The notes beneath the pieces are model-generated. The model made no database searches, was not told where the DNA came from, and was given only the letters and a program-made list of their open reading frames with translations. From NCBI GenBank assembly GCA_038380435.1, contig JAWZYU010000669.1:1-64000 (forward strand): a stretch of 64,000 bases of DNA, given 5' to 3'. Below are positions 23,578 through 37,453 of the stretch, in pieces (positions within the stretch are counted from its first letter, which is position 1; each line of letters opens with the position of its first letter). Made by a program: the position numbers and the translations under genes. The stretch is from Ryuthela nishihirai (taxonomy: Eukaryota; Arthropoda; Arachnida; Araneae; Heptathelidae).

Positions 23578-26140
23578 GGAGCTAGATGCCTCGAAAAATC
23601 ACCCAAACCCACAGGCGCGTGTCAGAGCCAGACACCGGGAAAAAACCCCAAACCCACGGACGCGTAGCAACCAGGCGCCGGGGGAAACCTCCAAACCCAC
23701 AGATGTGCGTCGGAGCCAGGCACCGGGGAAAACCCCCCAAACCCGCAGACGAGCGTTGGAGCCAGGCGCCGGAAAACCTCCCTAACCCACGAATGCGCTT
23801 CGGAGCCAGGCGCCGTGAAAACCCCCCACACCCGTGGACGCGCTTCGGAGCCCTTCACCAGGAAAAATAACCAAACCCACGGATGCACGTCGAAGCCAGG
23901 TGCCAGGAAAAACCTCCCAAACCCATGGACGCACGTCGGAGCCAGGCACCGAGATAAACCTCCCAAACCTGCGGACGCGCGTCGGAGATAGGCGCCGGGA
24001 AAACCTCCCAATCCCACGGATGCACGTTGGAGCCAGGCTCCGTGAAAACCCCCCCAAACCCGCGGACGCGCGTCAGTCAGGCACCACGAAAAAACCCAAA
24101 ACCCGCAGACATGCGTCGGAGCTAGGCGCCTCGAAAAATCACCCAAACCCACAGGCGTGTGTCAGAGCCAGGCACCGGGAAAAACCCCTAAACCCACGGA
24201 CGCGTAGCAACCAGGCGCCGGGGAAAACCTCCAAACCCACAGATGTGCGTCGGAGCCACGCACCGGGGAAAACCCCCCAAACCCGCAGACGAGCGTTGCA
24301 GCCAGGCGCCGGAAAACCTCCCTAACCCACGAACGCGCTTCGGAGCGAGGCGCCGTGAAAACCCCCCAAACCCTTGGACGCACTTCGGAGCCCTTCACCA
24401 GGAAAACTAACCAAACCCACGGATGCGCGTCGGAGCCAGGCGCCAGAAAAAACCCCAAAACCCACGGACACGCGTCGGAGCCAGGAGCCAGGAAAAACCT
24501 CCCAAACCCACGGACGCACGTCAGAGCCAGGCACCGGGATAAACCTCCCAAACCTGCGGACGCGCGTCAGAGATAGGCACCGGGAAAACCTCCCAAACCC
24601 ACGGACGCACGTTGCAGCCATTCTCCGTGAAAAACCCCCCAAACCCGCAGACGCGCGTCAGTCAGGCACCACGAAAAAACTCAAAACCCGCAGACGCGCG
24701 TTGGAGCTAGGCACCTAGAAAAAAAACCCCAAACCCACAGGCTCATGTGAGAGCCAGGTACCGGGAAAAACCCCCAAACCCACGGACGCATCGCCGCCAG
24801 GCGCCGGGAAAAACCTCCAAACCCACGGATGCGCGTCGTAGACAGGCGCCAGGAAAAACCCCCCCAAACCCACAGACGCGCGTTGGAGCCAGGTGCCGGG
24901 AAAACCTCCCAAACCCACGGACGCGCTTCGGAGCCAGGCGCCGTGAAAACCCCCAAACCCGTGGACGCGCTTCGGAGCCCGGCACCAGGAAAAGTAACCA
25001 AACCCACGGATGCGCGTCGGAGCCAGGCGCCAGAAAAAACCCCAAACCCCACGGACACGCGTCGGAGCCAGGAGCCAGGAAAAACCTCCCAAACCCACGG
25101 ACGCACGTCAGAGCCAGGCACCGGGATAAACCTCCCAAACCTGCGGACGCGCGTCAGAGATAGGCACCGGGAAAACCTCCCAAACCCACGGACGCACGTT
25201 GCAGCCATTCTCCGTGAAAAACCCCCCAAACCCGCAGACGCGCGTCAGTCAGGCACCACGAAAAAACTCAAAACCCGCAGACGCGCGTTGGAGCTAGGCA
25301 CCTAGAAAAAAAACCCCAAACCCACAGGCTCATGTGAGAGCCAGGTACCGGGAAAAACCCCCAAACCCACGGACGCATCGCCGCCAGGCGCCGGGAAAAA
25401 CCTCCAAACCCACGGATGCGCGTCGTAGCCAGGCGCCAGGAAAAACCCCCCAAACCCACAGACGCGCTTCGGAGCCAGGCGCCGTGAAAACCCCCAAACC
25501 CGTGGACGCGCTTCGGAGCCCTTCACCAGGAAAAATAACCAAACCCACGGATGCGTGTCTGAGCCAGGCGCCAGAAAAAACCCAAAACCCACGGACACGC
25601 GTCGGTGCCAGGCTCCGTGAAAACCCTCCCAAACCCGCGGACGCGCGTCAGTCAGGCACCACAAAAAAACCCAAAACCCGCAGACACGCGTCGGAGCTAG
25701 GTGCCTCGAAAAATCACCCAAACCCACAGGCGCGTGTCAGAGCCAGGCACCGGGAAAAATCCCCAAACCCACGGACGCGTAGCAACCAGGCACCGGGGAA
25801 AACCTCAAAACCCACAGATGTGCGTCGGAGCCAGGCACCGGGGAAAACCCCCCAAACCCGCAGATGAGCGTTGGAGCCAGGCGCCGGAAAACCTCCCTAA
25901 CCCACGAACGCACTTCGGAGCCAGGCGCCGTGAAAACCCCCCAAACCCGTGGACGCGCTTCGGAGCCCTTCACCAGGAAAAATAACCAAACCCACGGATG
26001 CGCGTCTGAGCCAGGCGCCAGAAAAAAAACCAAAACCCACGGACACGCGTCGGAGCCAGGCTCCGTGAAAACCCCCCCAAACCGGCGGACGCGCGTCAGT
26101 CAGGCACCACGAAAAAACCCAAAACCCGCAGACACGCGTC
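23578..26140 (+). repeat. Higher-order copy 9: A-B-C-D-F (2563 bp)
   Basis: A 23578-24117, B 24118-24702, C 24703-25289, D 25290-25692, F 25693-26140. Confidence 0.95.
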
Positions 26141-28563
26141 GGAGCTAGATGCCTCGAAAAATCACCCAAACCCACAGGCGCGTGTCAGAGCCAGACACCG
26201 GGAAAAAACCCCAAACCCACGGACGCGTAGCAACCAGGCGCCGGGGGAAACCTCCAAACCCACAGATGTGCGTCGGAGCCAGGCACCGGGGAAAACCCCC
26301 CAAACCCGCAGACGAGCGTTGGAGCCAGGCGCCGGAAAACCTCCCTAACCCACGAATGCGCTTCGGAGCCAGGCGCCGTGAAAACCCCCCACACCCGTGG
26401 ACGCGCTTCGGAGCCCTTCACCAGGAAAAATAACCAAACCCACGGATGCACGTCGAAGCCAGGTGCCAGGAAAAACCTCCCAAACCCATGGACGCACGTC
26501 GGAGCCAGGCACCGAGATAAACCTCCCAAACCTGCGGACGCGCGTCGGAGATAGGCGCCGGGAAAACCTCCCAATCCCACGGATGCACGTTGGAGCCAGG
26601 CTCCGTGAAAACCCCCCCAAACCCGCGGACGCGCGTCAGTCAGGCACCACGAAAAAACCCAAAACCCGCAGACATGCGTCGGAGCTAGGCGCCTCGAAAA
26701 ATCACCCAAACCCACAGGCGTGTGTCAGAGCCAGGCACCGGGAAAAACCCCTAAACCCACGGACGCGTAGCAACCAGGCGCCGGGGAAAACCTCCAAACC
26801 CACAGATGTGCGTCGGAGCCACGCACCGGGGAAAACCCCCCAAACCCGCAGACGAGCGTTGCAGCCAGGCGCCGGAAAACCTCCCTAACCCACGAACGCG
26901 CTTCGGAGCGAGGCGCCGTGAAAACCCCCCAAACCCTTGGACGCACTTCGGAGCCCTTCACCAGGAAAACTAACCAAACCCACGGATGCGCGTCGGAGCC
27001 AGGCGCCAGAAAAAACCCCAAAACCCACGGACACGCGTCGGAGCCAGGAGCCAGGAAAAACCTCCCAAACCCACGGACGCACGTCAGAGCCAGGCACCGG
27101 GATAAACCTCCCAAACCTGCGGACGCGCGTCAGAGATAGGCACCGGGAAAACCTCCCAAACCCACGGACGCACGTTGCAGCCATTCTCCGTGAAAAACCC
27201 CCCAAACCCGCAGACGCGCGTCAGTCAGGCACCACGAAAAAACTCAAAACCCGCAGACGCGCGTTGGAGCTAGGCACCTAGAAAAAAAACCCCAAACCCA
27301 CAGGCTCATGTGAGAGCCAGGTACCGGGAAAAACCCCCAAACCCACGGACGCATCGCCGCCAGGCGCCGGGAAAAACCTCCAAACCCACGGATGCGCGTC
27401 GTAGCCAGGCGCCAGGAAAAACCCCCCAAACCCACAGACGCGCTTCGGAGCCAGGCGCCGTGAAAACCCCCAAACCCGTGGACGCGCTTCGGAGCCCTTC
27501 ACCAGGAAAAATAACCAAACCCACGGATGCGTGTCTGAGCCAGGCGCCAGAAAAAACCCAAAACCCACGGACACGCGTCGGTGCCAGGCTCCGTGAAAAC
27601 CCTCCCAAACCCGCGGACGCGCGTCAGTCAGGCACCACAAAAAAACCCAAAACCCGCAGACACGCGTCGGAGCTAGGTGCCTCGAAAAATCACCCAAACC
27701 CACAGGCGCGTGTCAGAGCCAGGCACCGGGAAAAATCCCCAAACCCACGGACGCGTAGCAACCAGGCACCGGGGAAAACCTCAAAACCCACAGATGTGCG
27801 TCGGAGCCAGGCACCGGGGAAAACCCCCCAAACCCGCAGATGAGCGTTGGAGCCAGGCGCCGGAAAACCTCCCTAACCCACGAACGCACTTCGGAGCCAG
27901 GCGCCGTGAAAACCCCCCAAACCCGTGGACGCGCTTCGGAGCCCTTCACCAGGAAAAATAACCAAACCCACGGATGCGTGTCTGAGCCAGGCGCCAGAAA
28001 AAACCCAAAACCCACGGACACGCGTCGGTGCCAGGCTCCGTGAAAACCCTCCCAAACCCGCGGACGCGCGTCAGTCAGGCACCACAAAAAAACCCAAAAC
28101 CCGCAGACACGCGTCGGAGCTAGGTGCCTCGAAAAATCACCCAAACCCACAGGCGCGTGTCAGAGCCAGGCACCGGGAAAAATCCCCAAACCCACGGACG
28201 CGTAGCAACCAGGCACCGGGGAAAACCTCAAAACCCACAGATGTGCGTCGGAGCCAGGCACCGGGGAAAACCCCCCAAACCCGCAGATGAGCGTTGGAGC
28301 CAGGCGCCGGAAAACCTCCCTAACCCACGAACGCACTTCGGAGCCAGGCGCCGTGAAAACCCCCCAAACCCGTGGACGCGCTTCGGAGCCCTTCACCAGG
28401 AAAAATAACCAAACCCACGGATGCGCGTCTGAGCCAGGCGCCAGAAAAAAAACCAAAACCCACGGACACGCGTCGGAGCCAGGCTCCGTGAAAACCCCCC
28501 CAAACCGGCGGACGCGCGTCAGTCAGGCACCACGAAAAAACCCAAAACCCGCAGACACGCGTC
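26141..28563 (+). repeat. Higher-order copy 10: A-B-D-E-F (2423 bp)
   Basis: A 26141-26680, B 26681-27265, D 27266-27668, E 27669-28115, F 28116-28563. This is the only copy with E but no C or C*, which shows that E and C vary independently. Confidence 0.95.
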
Positions 28564-30539
28564 GGAGCTAGATGCCTCGAAAAATCACCCAAACCCACAG
28601 GCGCGTGTCAGAGCCAGACACCGGGAAAAAACCCCAAACCCACGGACGCGTAGCAACCAGGCGCCGGGGGAAACCTCCAAACCCACAGATGTGCGTCGGA
28701 GCCAGGCACCGGGGAAAACCCCCCAAACCCGCAGACGAGCGTTGGAGCCAGGCGCCGGAAAACCTCCCTAACCCACGAATGCGCTTCGGAGCCAGGCGCC
28801 GTGAAAACCCCCCACACCCGTGGACGCGCTTCGGAGCCCTTCACCAGGAAAAATAACCAAACCCACGGATGCACGTCGAAGCCAGGTGCCAGGAAAAACC
28901 TCCCAAACCCATGGACGCACGTCGGAGCCAGGCACCGAGATAAACCTCCCAAACCTGCGGACGCGCGTCGGAGATAGGCGCCGGGAAAACCTCCCAATCC
29001 CACGGATGCACGTTGGAGCCAGGCTCCGTGAAAACCCCCCCAAACCCGCGGACGCGCGTCAGTCAGGCACCACGAAAAAACCCAAAACCCGCAGACATGC
29101 GTCGGAGCTAGGCGCCTCGAAAAATCACCCAAACCCACAGGCGTGTGTCAGAGCCAGGCACCGGGAAAAACCCCTAAACCCACGGACGCGTAGCAACCAG
29201 GCGCCGGGGAAAACCTCCAAACCCACAGATGTGCGTCGGAGCCACGCACCGGGGAAAACCCCCCAAACCCGCAGACGAGCGTTGCAGCCAGGCGCCGGAA
29301 AACCTCCCTAACCCACGAACGCGCTTCGGAGCGAGGCGCCGTGAAAACCCCCCAAACCCTTGGACGCACTTCGGAGCCCTTCACCAGGAAAACTAACCAA
29401 ACCCACGGATGCGCGTCGGAGCCAGGCGCCAGAAAAAACCCCAAAACCCACGGACACGCGTCGGAGCCAGGAGCCAGGAAAAACCTCCCAAACCCACGGA
29501 CGCACGTCAGAGCCAGGCACCGGGATAAACCTCCCAAACCTGCGGACGCGCGTCAGAGATAGGCACCGGGAAAACCTCCCAAACCCACGGACGCACGTTG
29601 CAGCCATTCTCCGTGAAAAACCCCCCAAACCCGCAGACGCGCGTCAGTCAGGCACCACGAAAAAACTCAAAACCCGCAGACGCGCGTTGGAGCTAGGCAC
29701 CTAGAAAAAAAACCCCAAACCCACAGGCTCATGTGAGAGCCAGGTACTGGGAAAAACCCCCAAACCCACGGACGCATCGCCGCCAGGCGCCGGGAAAAAC
29801 CTCCAAACCCACGGATGCGCGTCGTAGCCAGGCGCCAGGAAAAACCCCCCAAACCCACAGACGCGCTTCGGAGCCAGGCGCCGTGAAAACCCCCAAACCC
29901 GTGGACGCGCTTCGGAGCCCTTCACCAGGAAAAATAACCAAACCCACGGATGCGTGTCTGAGCCAGGCGCCAGAAAAAACCCAAAACCCACGGACACGCG
30001 TCGGTGCCAGGCTCCGTGAAAACCCTCCCAAACCCGCGGACGCGCGTCAGTCAGGCACCACAAAAAAACCCAAAACCCGCAGACACGCGTCGGAGCTAGG
30101 TGCCTCGAAAAATCACCCAAACCCACAGGCGCGTGTCAGAGCCAGGCACCGGGAAAAATCCCCAAACCCACGGACGCGTAGCAACCAGGCACCGGGGAAA
30201 ACCTCAAAACCCACAGATGTGCGTCGGAGCCAGGCACCGGGGAAAACCCCCCAAACCCGCAGATGAGCGTTGGAGCCAGGCGCCGGAAAACCTCCCTAAC
30301 CCACGAACGCACTTCGGAGCCAGGCGCCGTGAAAACCCCCCAAACCCGTGGACGCGCTTCGGAGCCCTTCACCAGGAAAAATAACCAAACCCACGGATGC
30401 GCGTCTGAGCCAGGCGCCAGAAAAAAAACCAAAACCCACGGACACGCGTCGGAGCCAGGCTCCGTGAAAACCCCCCCAAACCGGCGGACGCGCGTCAGTC
30501 AGGCACCACGAAAAAACCCAAAACCCGCAGACACGCGTC
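28564..30539 (+). repeat. Higher-order copy 11: backbone A-B-D-F (1976 bp)
   Basis: A 28564-29103, B 29104-29688, D 29689-30091, F 30092-30539. D has a private C-to-T change at 29748 (GTACCGGG to GTACTGGG). Confidence 0.95.
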
Positions 30540-32514
30540 GGAGCTAGATGCCTCGAAAAATCACCCAAACCCACAGGCGCGTGTCAGAGCCAGACACCGG
30601 GAAAAAACCCCAAACCCACGGACGCGTAGCAACCAGGCGCCGGGGGAAACCTCCAAACCCACAGATGTGCGTCGGAGCCAGGCACCGGGGAAAACCCCCC
30701 AAACCCGCAGACGAGCGTTGGAGCCAGGCGCCGGAAAACCTCCCTAACCCACGAATGCGCTTCGGAGCCAGGCGCCGTGAAAACCCCCCACACCCGTGGA
30801 CGCGCTTCGGAGCCCTTCACCAGGAAAAATAACCAAACCCACGGATGCACGTCGAAGCCAGGTGCCAGGAAAAACCTCCCAAACCCATGGACGCACGTCG
30901 GAGCCAGGCACCGAGATAAACCTCCCAAACCTGCGGACGCGCGTCGGAGATAGGCGCCGGGAAAACCTCCCAATCCCACGGATGCACGTTGGAGCCAGGC
31001 TCCGTGAAAACCCCCCAAACCCGCGGACGCGCGTCAGTCAGGCACCACGAAAAAACCCAAAACCCGCAGACATGCGTCGGAGCTAGGCGCCTCGAAAAAT
31101 CACCCAAACCCACAGGCGCGTGTCAGAGCCAGGCACCGGGAAAAACCCCTAAACCCACGGACGCGTAGCAACCAGGCGCCGGGGAAAACCTCCAAACCCA
31201 CAGATGTGCGTCGGAGCCACGCACCGGGGAAAACCCCCCAAACCCGCAGACGAGCGTTGCAGCCAGGCGCCGGAAAACCTCCCTAACCCACGAACGCGCT
31301 TCGGAGCGAGGCGCCGTGAAAACCCCCCAAACCCTTGGACGCACTTCGGAGCCCTTCACCAGGAAAACTAACCAAACCCACGGATGCGCGTCGGAGCCAG
31401 GCGCCAGAAAAAACCCCAAAACCCACGGACACGCGTCGGAGCCAGGAGCCAGGAAAAACCTCCCAAACCCACGGACGCACGTCAGAGCCAGGCACCGGGA
31501 TAAACCTCCCAAACCTGCGGACGCGCGTCAGAGATAGGCACCGGGAAAACCTCCCAAACCCACGGACGCACGTTGCAGCCATTCTCCGTGAAAAACCCCC
31601 CAAACCCGCAGACGCGCGTCAGTCAGGCACCACGAAAAAACTCAAAACCCGCAGACGCGCGTTGGAGCTAGGCACCTAGAAAAAAAACCCCAAACCCACA
31701 GGCTCATGTGAGAGCCAGGTACCGGGAAAAACCCCCAAACCCACGGACGCATCGCCGCCAGGCGCCGGGAAAAACCTCCAAACCCACGGATGCGCGTCGT
31801 AGCCAGGCGCCAGGAAAAACCCCCCAAACCCACAGACGCGCTTCGGAGCCAGGCGCCGTGAAAACCCCCAAACCCGTGGACGCGCTTCGGAGCCCTTCAC
31901 CAGGAAAAATAACCAAACCCACGGATGCGTGTCTGAGCCAGGCGCCAGAAAAAACCCAAAACCCACGGACACGCGTCGGTGCCAGGCTCCGTGAAAACCC
32001 TCCCAAACCCGCGGACGCGCGTCAGTCAGGCACCACAAAAAAACCCAAAACCCGCAGACACGCGTCGGAGCTAGGTGCCTCGAAAAATCACCCAAACCCA
32101 CAGGCGCGTGTCAGAGCCAGGCACCGGGAAAAATCCCCAAACCCACGGACGCGTAGCAACCAGGCACCGGGGAAAACCTCAAAACCCACAGATGTGCGTC
32201 GGAGCCAGGCACCGGGGAAAACCCCCCAAACCCGCAGATGAGCGTTGGAGCCAGGCGCCGGAAAACCTCCCTAACCCACGAACGCACTTCGGAGCCAGGC
32301 GCCGTGAAAACCCCCCAAACCCGTGGACGCGCTTCGGAGCCCTTCACCAGGAAAAATAACCAAACCCACGGATGCGCGTCTGAGCCAGGCGCCAGAAAAA
32401 AAACCAAAACCCACGGACACGCGTCGGAGCCAGGCTCCGTGAAAACCCCCCCAAACCGGCGGACGCGCGTCAGTCAGGCACCACGAAAAAACCCAAAACC
32501 CGCAGACACGCGTC
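30540..32514 (+). repeat. Higher-order copy 12: backbone A-B-D-F, variant (1975 bp)
   Basis: A 30540-31078 (539 bp), B 31079-31663, D 31664-32066, F 32067-32514. A lacks one C of a seven-C run near 31011-31016, and B has C instead of T at 31119 (GGCGCGTG rather than GGCGTGTG). Copy 13 shares both changes. Confidence 0.95.
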
Positions 32515-35477
32515 GGAGCTAGATGCCTCGAAAAATCACCCAAACCCACAGGCGCGTGTCAGAGCCAGACACCGGGAAAAAACCCCAAACCCACGGACGC
32601 GTAGCAACCAGGCGCCGGGGGAAACCTCCAAACCCACAGATGTGCGTCGGAGCCAGGCACCGGGGAAAACCCCCCAAACCCGCAGACGAGCGTTGGAGCC
32701 AGGCGCCGGAAAACCTCCCTAACCCACGAATGCGCTTCGGAGCCAGGCGCCGTGAAAACCCCCCACACCCGTGGACGCGCTTCGGAGCCCTTCACCAGGA
32801 AAAATAACCAAACCCACGGATGCACGTCGAAGCCAGGTGCCAGGAAAAACCTCCCAAACCCATGGACGCACGTCGGAGCCAGGCACCGAGATAAACCTCC
32901 CAAACCTGCGGACGCGCGTCGGAGATAGGCGCCGGGAAAACCTCCCAATCCCACGGATGCACGTTGGAGCCAGGCTCCGTGAAAACCCCCCAAACCCGCG
33001 GACGCGCGTCAGTCAGGCACCACGAAAAAACCCAAAACCCGCAGACATGCGTCGGAGCTAGGCGCCTCGAAAAATCACCCAAACCCACAGGCGCGTGTCA
33101 GAGCCAGGCACCGGGAAAAACCCCTAAACCCACGGACGCGTAGCAACCAGGCGCCGGGGAAAACCTCCAAACCCACAGATGTGCGTCGGAGCCACGCACC
33201 GGGGAAAACCCCCCAAACCCGCAGACGAGCGTTGCAGCCAGGCGCCGGAAAACCTCCCTAACCCACGAACGCGCTTCGGAGCGAGGCGCCGTGAAAACCC
33301 CCCAAACCCTTGGACGCACTTCGGAGCCCTTCACCAGGAAAACTAACCAAACCCACGGATGCGCGTCGGAGCCAGGCGCCAGAAAAAACCCCAAAACCCA
33401 CGGACACGCGTCGGAGCCAGGAGCCAGGAAAAACCTCCCAAACCCACGGACGCACGTCAGAGCCAGGCACCGGGATAAACCTCCCAAACCTGCGGACGCG
33501 CGTCAGAGATAGGCACCGGGAAAACCTCCCAAACCCACGGACGCACGTTGCAGCCATTCTCCGTGAAAAACCCCCCAAACCCGCAGACGCGCGTCAGTCA
33601 GGCACCACGAAAAAACTCAAAACCCGCAGACGCGCGTTGGAGCTAGGCACCTAGAAAAAAAACCCCAAACCCACAGGCTCATGTGAGAGCCAGGTACCGG
33701 GAAAAACCCCCAAACCCACGGACGCATCGCCGCCAGGCGCCGGGAAAAACCTCCAAACCCACGGATGCGCGTCGTAGCCAGGCGCCAGGAAAAACCCCCC
33801 AAACCCACAGACGCGCTTCGGAGCCAGGCGCCGTGAAAACCCCCAAACCCGTGGACGCGCTTCGGAGCCCGGCACCAGGAAAAGTAACCAAACCCACGGA
33901 TGCGCGTCGGAGCCAGGCGCCAGAAAAAACCCCAAAACCCACGGACACGCGTCGGAGCCAGGAGCCAGGAAAAACCTCCCAAACCCACGGACGCACGTCA
34001 GAGCCAGGCACCGGGATAAACCTCCCAAACCTGCGGACGCGCGTCAGAGATAGGCACCGGGAAAACCTCCCAAACCCACGGACGCACGTTGCAGCCATTC
34101 TCCGTGAAAAACCCCCCAAACCCGCAGACGCGCGTCAGTCAGGCACCACGAAAAAACTCAAAACCCGCAGACGCGCGTTGGAGCTAGGCACCTAGAAAAA
34201 AAACCCCAAACCCACAGGCTCATGTGAGAGCCAGGTACCGGGAAAAACCCCCAAACCCACGGACGCATCGCCGCCAGGCGCCGGGAAAAACCTCCAAACC
34301 CACGGATGCGCGTCGTAGCCAGGCGCCAGGAAAAACCCCCCAAACCCACAGACGCGCTTCGGAGCCAGGCGCCGTGAAAACCCCCAAACCCGTGGACGCG
34401 CTTCGGAGCCCTTCACCAGGAAAAATAACCAAACCCACGGATGCGTGTCTGAGCCAGGCGCCAGAAAAAACCCAAAACCCACGGACACGCGTCGGTGCCA
34501 GGCTCCGTGAAAACCCTCCCAAACCCGCGGACGCGCGTCAGTCAGGCACCACAAAAAAACCCAAAACCCGCAGACACGCGTCGGAGCTAGGTGCCTCGAA
34601 AAATCACCCAAACCCACAGGCGCGTGTCAGAGCCAGGCACCGGGAAAAATCCCCAAACCCACGGACGCGTAGCAACCAGGCACCGGGGAAAACCTCAAAA
34701 CCCACAGATGTGCGTCGGAGCCAGGCACCGGGGAAAACCCCCCAAACCCGCAGATGAGCGTTGGAGCCAGGCGCCGGAAAACCTCCCTAACCCACGAACG
34801 CACTTCGGAGCCAGGCGCCGTGAAAACCCCCCAAACCCGTGGACGCGCTTCGGAGCCCTTCACCAGGAAAAATAACCAAACCCACGGATGCGTGTCTGAG
34901 CCAGGCGCCAGAAAAAACCCAAAACCCACGGACACGCGTCGGTGCCAGGCTCCGTGAAAACCCTCCCAAACCCGCGGACGCGCGTCAGTCAGGCACCACA
35001 AAAAAACCCAAAACCCGCAGACACGCGTCGGAGCTAGGTGCCTCGAAAAATCACCCAAACCCACAGGCGCGTGTCAGAGCCAGGCACCGGGAAAAATCCC
35101 CAAACCCACGGACGCGTAGCAACCAGGCACCGGGGAAAACCTCAAAACCCACAGATGTGCGTCGGAGCCAGGCACCGGGGAAAACCCCCCAAACCCGCAG
35201 ATGAGCGTTGGAGCCAGGCGCCGGAAAACCTCCCTAACCCACGAACGCACTTCGGAGCCAGGCGCCGTGAAAACCCCCCAAACCCGTGGACGCGCTTCGG
35301 AGCCCTTCACCAGGAAAAATAACCAAACCCACGGATGCGCGTCTGAGCCAGGCGCCAGAAAAAAAACCAAAACCCACGGACACGCGTCGGAGCCAGGCTC
35401 CGTGAAAACCCCCCCAAACCGGCGGACGCGCGTCAGTCAGGCACCACGAAAAAACCCAAAACCCGCAGACACGCGTC
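32515..35477 (+). repeat. Higher-order copy 13: A-B-C*-D-E-F (2963 bp)
   Basis: A 32515-33053 (539 bp), B 33054-33638, C* 33639-34179, D 34180-34582, E 34583-35029, F 35030-35477. It shares the copy-12 variants (six-C run in A; C at 33094 in B). It is the only copy whose C position is filled by C* alone. Confidence 0.95.
33639..34179 (+). repeat. Module C* (541 bp), reference copy; D/B hybrid
   Basis: The first 232 bases match the 5' part of D (GTAGCCAGG, six-C run, no additional monomer). The last 309 bases match the 3' part of B, including AACCCCAAAACCCACGG. 232+309 = 541, the exact length. Around the join it has CCCGGCACCAGG and AAAAGTAACC, which neither parent has but C does. Two more copies occur, in higher-order copies 17 and 21, with the same translations. 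Confidence 0.91.
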
Positions 35478-37453
35478 GGAGCTAGATGCCTCGAAAAATC
35501 ACCCAAACCCACAGGCGCGTGTCAGAGCCAGACACCGGGAAAAAACCCCAAACCCACGGACGCGTAGCAACCAGGCGCCGGGGGAAACCTCCAAACCCAC
35601 AGATGTGCGTCGGAGCCAGGCACCGGGGAAAACCCCCCAAACCCGCAGACGAGCGTTGGAGCCAGGCGCCGGAAAACCTCCCTAACCCACGAATGCGCTT
35701 CGGAGCCAGGCGCCGTGAAAACCCCCCACACCCGTGGACGCGCTTCGGAGCCCTTCACCAGGAAAAATAACCAAACCCACGGATGCACGTCGAAGCCAGG
35801 TGCCAGGAAAAACCTCCCAAACCCATGGACGCACGTCGGAGCCAGGCACCGAGATAAACCTCCCAAACCTGCGGACGCGCGTCGGAGATAGGCGCCGGGA
35901 AAACCTCCCAATCCCACGGATGCACGTTGGAGCCAGGCTCCGTGAAAACCCCCCCAAACCCGCGGACGCGCGTCAGTCAGGCACCACGAAAAAACCCAAA
36001 ACCCGCAGACATGCGTCGGAGCTAGGCGCCTCGAAAAATCACCCAAACCCACAGGCGTGTGTCAGAGCCAGGCACCGGGAAAAACCCCTAAACCCACGGA
36101 CGCGTAGCAACCAGGCGCCGGGGAAAACCTCCAAACCCACAGATGTGCGTCGGAGCCACGCACCGGGGAAAACCCCCCAAACCCGCAGACGAGCGTTGCA
36201 GCCAGGCGCCGGAAAACCTCCCTAACCCACGAACGCGCTTCGGAGCGAGGCGCCGTGAAAACCCCCCAAACCCTTGGACGCACTTCGGAGCCCTTCACCA
36301 GGAAAACTAACCAAACCCACGGATGCGCGTCGGAGCCAGGCGCCAGAAAAAACCCCAAAACCCACGGACACGCGTCGGAGCCAGGAGCCAGGAAAAACCT
36401 CCCAAACCCACGGACGCACGTCAGAGCCAGGCACCGGGATAAACCTCCCAAACCTGCGGACGCGCGTCAGAGATAGGCACCGGGAAAACCTCCCAAACCC
36501 ACGGACGCACGTTGCAGCCATTCTCCGTGAAAAACCCCCCAAACCCGCAGACGCGCGTCAGTCAGGCACCACGAAAAAACTCAAAACCCGCAGACGCGCG
36601 TTGGAGCTAGGCACCTAGAAAAAAAACCCCAAACCCACAGGCTCATGTGAGAGCCAGGTACCGGGAAAAACCCCCAAACCCACGGACGCATCGCCGCCAG
36701 GCGCCGGGAAAAACCTCCAAACCCACGGATGCGCGTCGTAGCCAGGCGCCAGGAAAAACCCCCCAAACCCACAGACGCGCTTCGGAGCCAGGCGCCGTGA
36801 AAACCCCCAAACCCGTGGACGCGCTTCGGAGCCCTTCACCAGGAAAAATAACCAAACCCACGGATGCGTGTCTGAGCCAGGCGCCAGAAAAAACCCAAAA
36901 CCCACGGACACGCGTCGGTGCCAGGCTCCGTGAAAACCCTCCCAAACCCGCGGACGCGCGTCAGTCAGGCACCACAAAAAAACCCAAAACCCGCAGACAC
37001 GCGTCGGAGCTAGGTGCCTCGAAAAATCACCCAAACCCACAGGCGCGTGTCAGAGCCAGGCACCGGGAAAAATCCCCAAACCCACGGACGCGTAGCAACC
37101 AGGCACCGGGGAAAACCTCAAAACCCACAGATGTGCGTCGGAGCCAGGCACCGGGGAAAACCCCCCAAACCCGCAGATGAGCGTTGGAGCCAGGCGCCGG
37201 AAAACCTCCCTAACCCACGAACGCACTTCGGAGCCAGGCGCCGTGAAAACCCCCCAAACCCGTGGACGCGCTTCGGAGCCCTTCACCAGGAAAAATAACC
37301 AAACCCACGGATGCGCGTCTGAGCCAGGCGCCAGAAAAAAAACCAAAACCCACGGACACGCGTCGGAGCCAGGCTCCGTGAAAACCCCCCCAAACCGGCG
37401 GACGCGCGTCAGTCAGGCACCACGAAAAAACCCAAAACCCGCAGACACGCGTC
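35478..37453 (+). repeat. Higher-order copy 14: backbone A-B-D-F (1976 bp)
   Basis: A 35478-36017, B 36018-36602, D 36603-37005, F 37006-37453. A and B have the common seven-C and T states, not the variant of copies 12-13. Confidence 0.95.
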
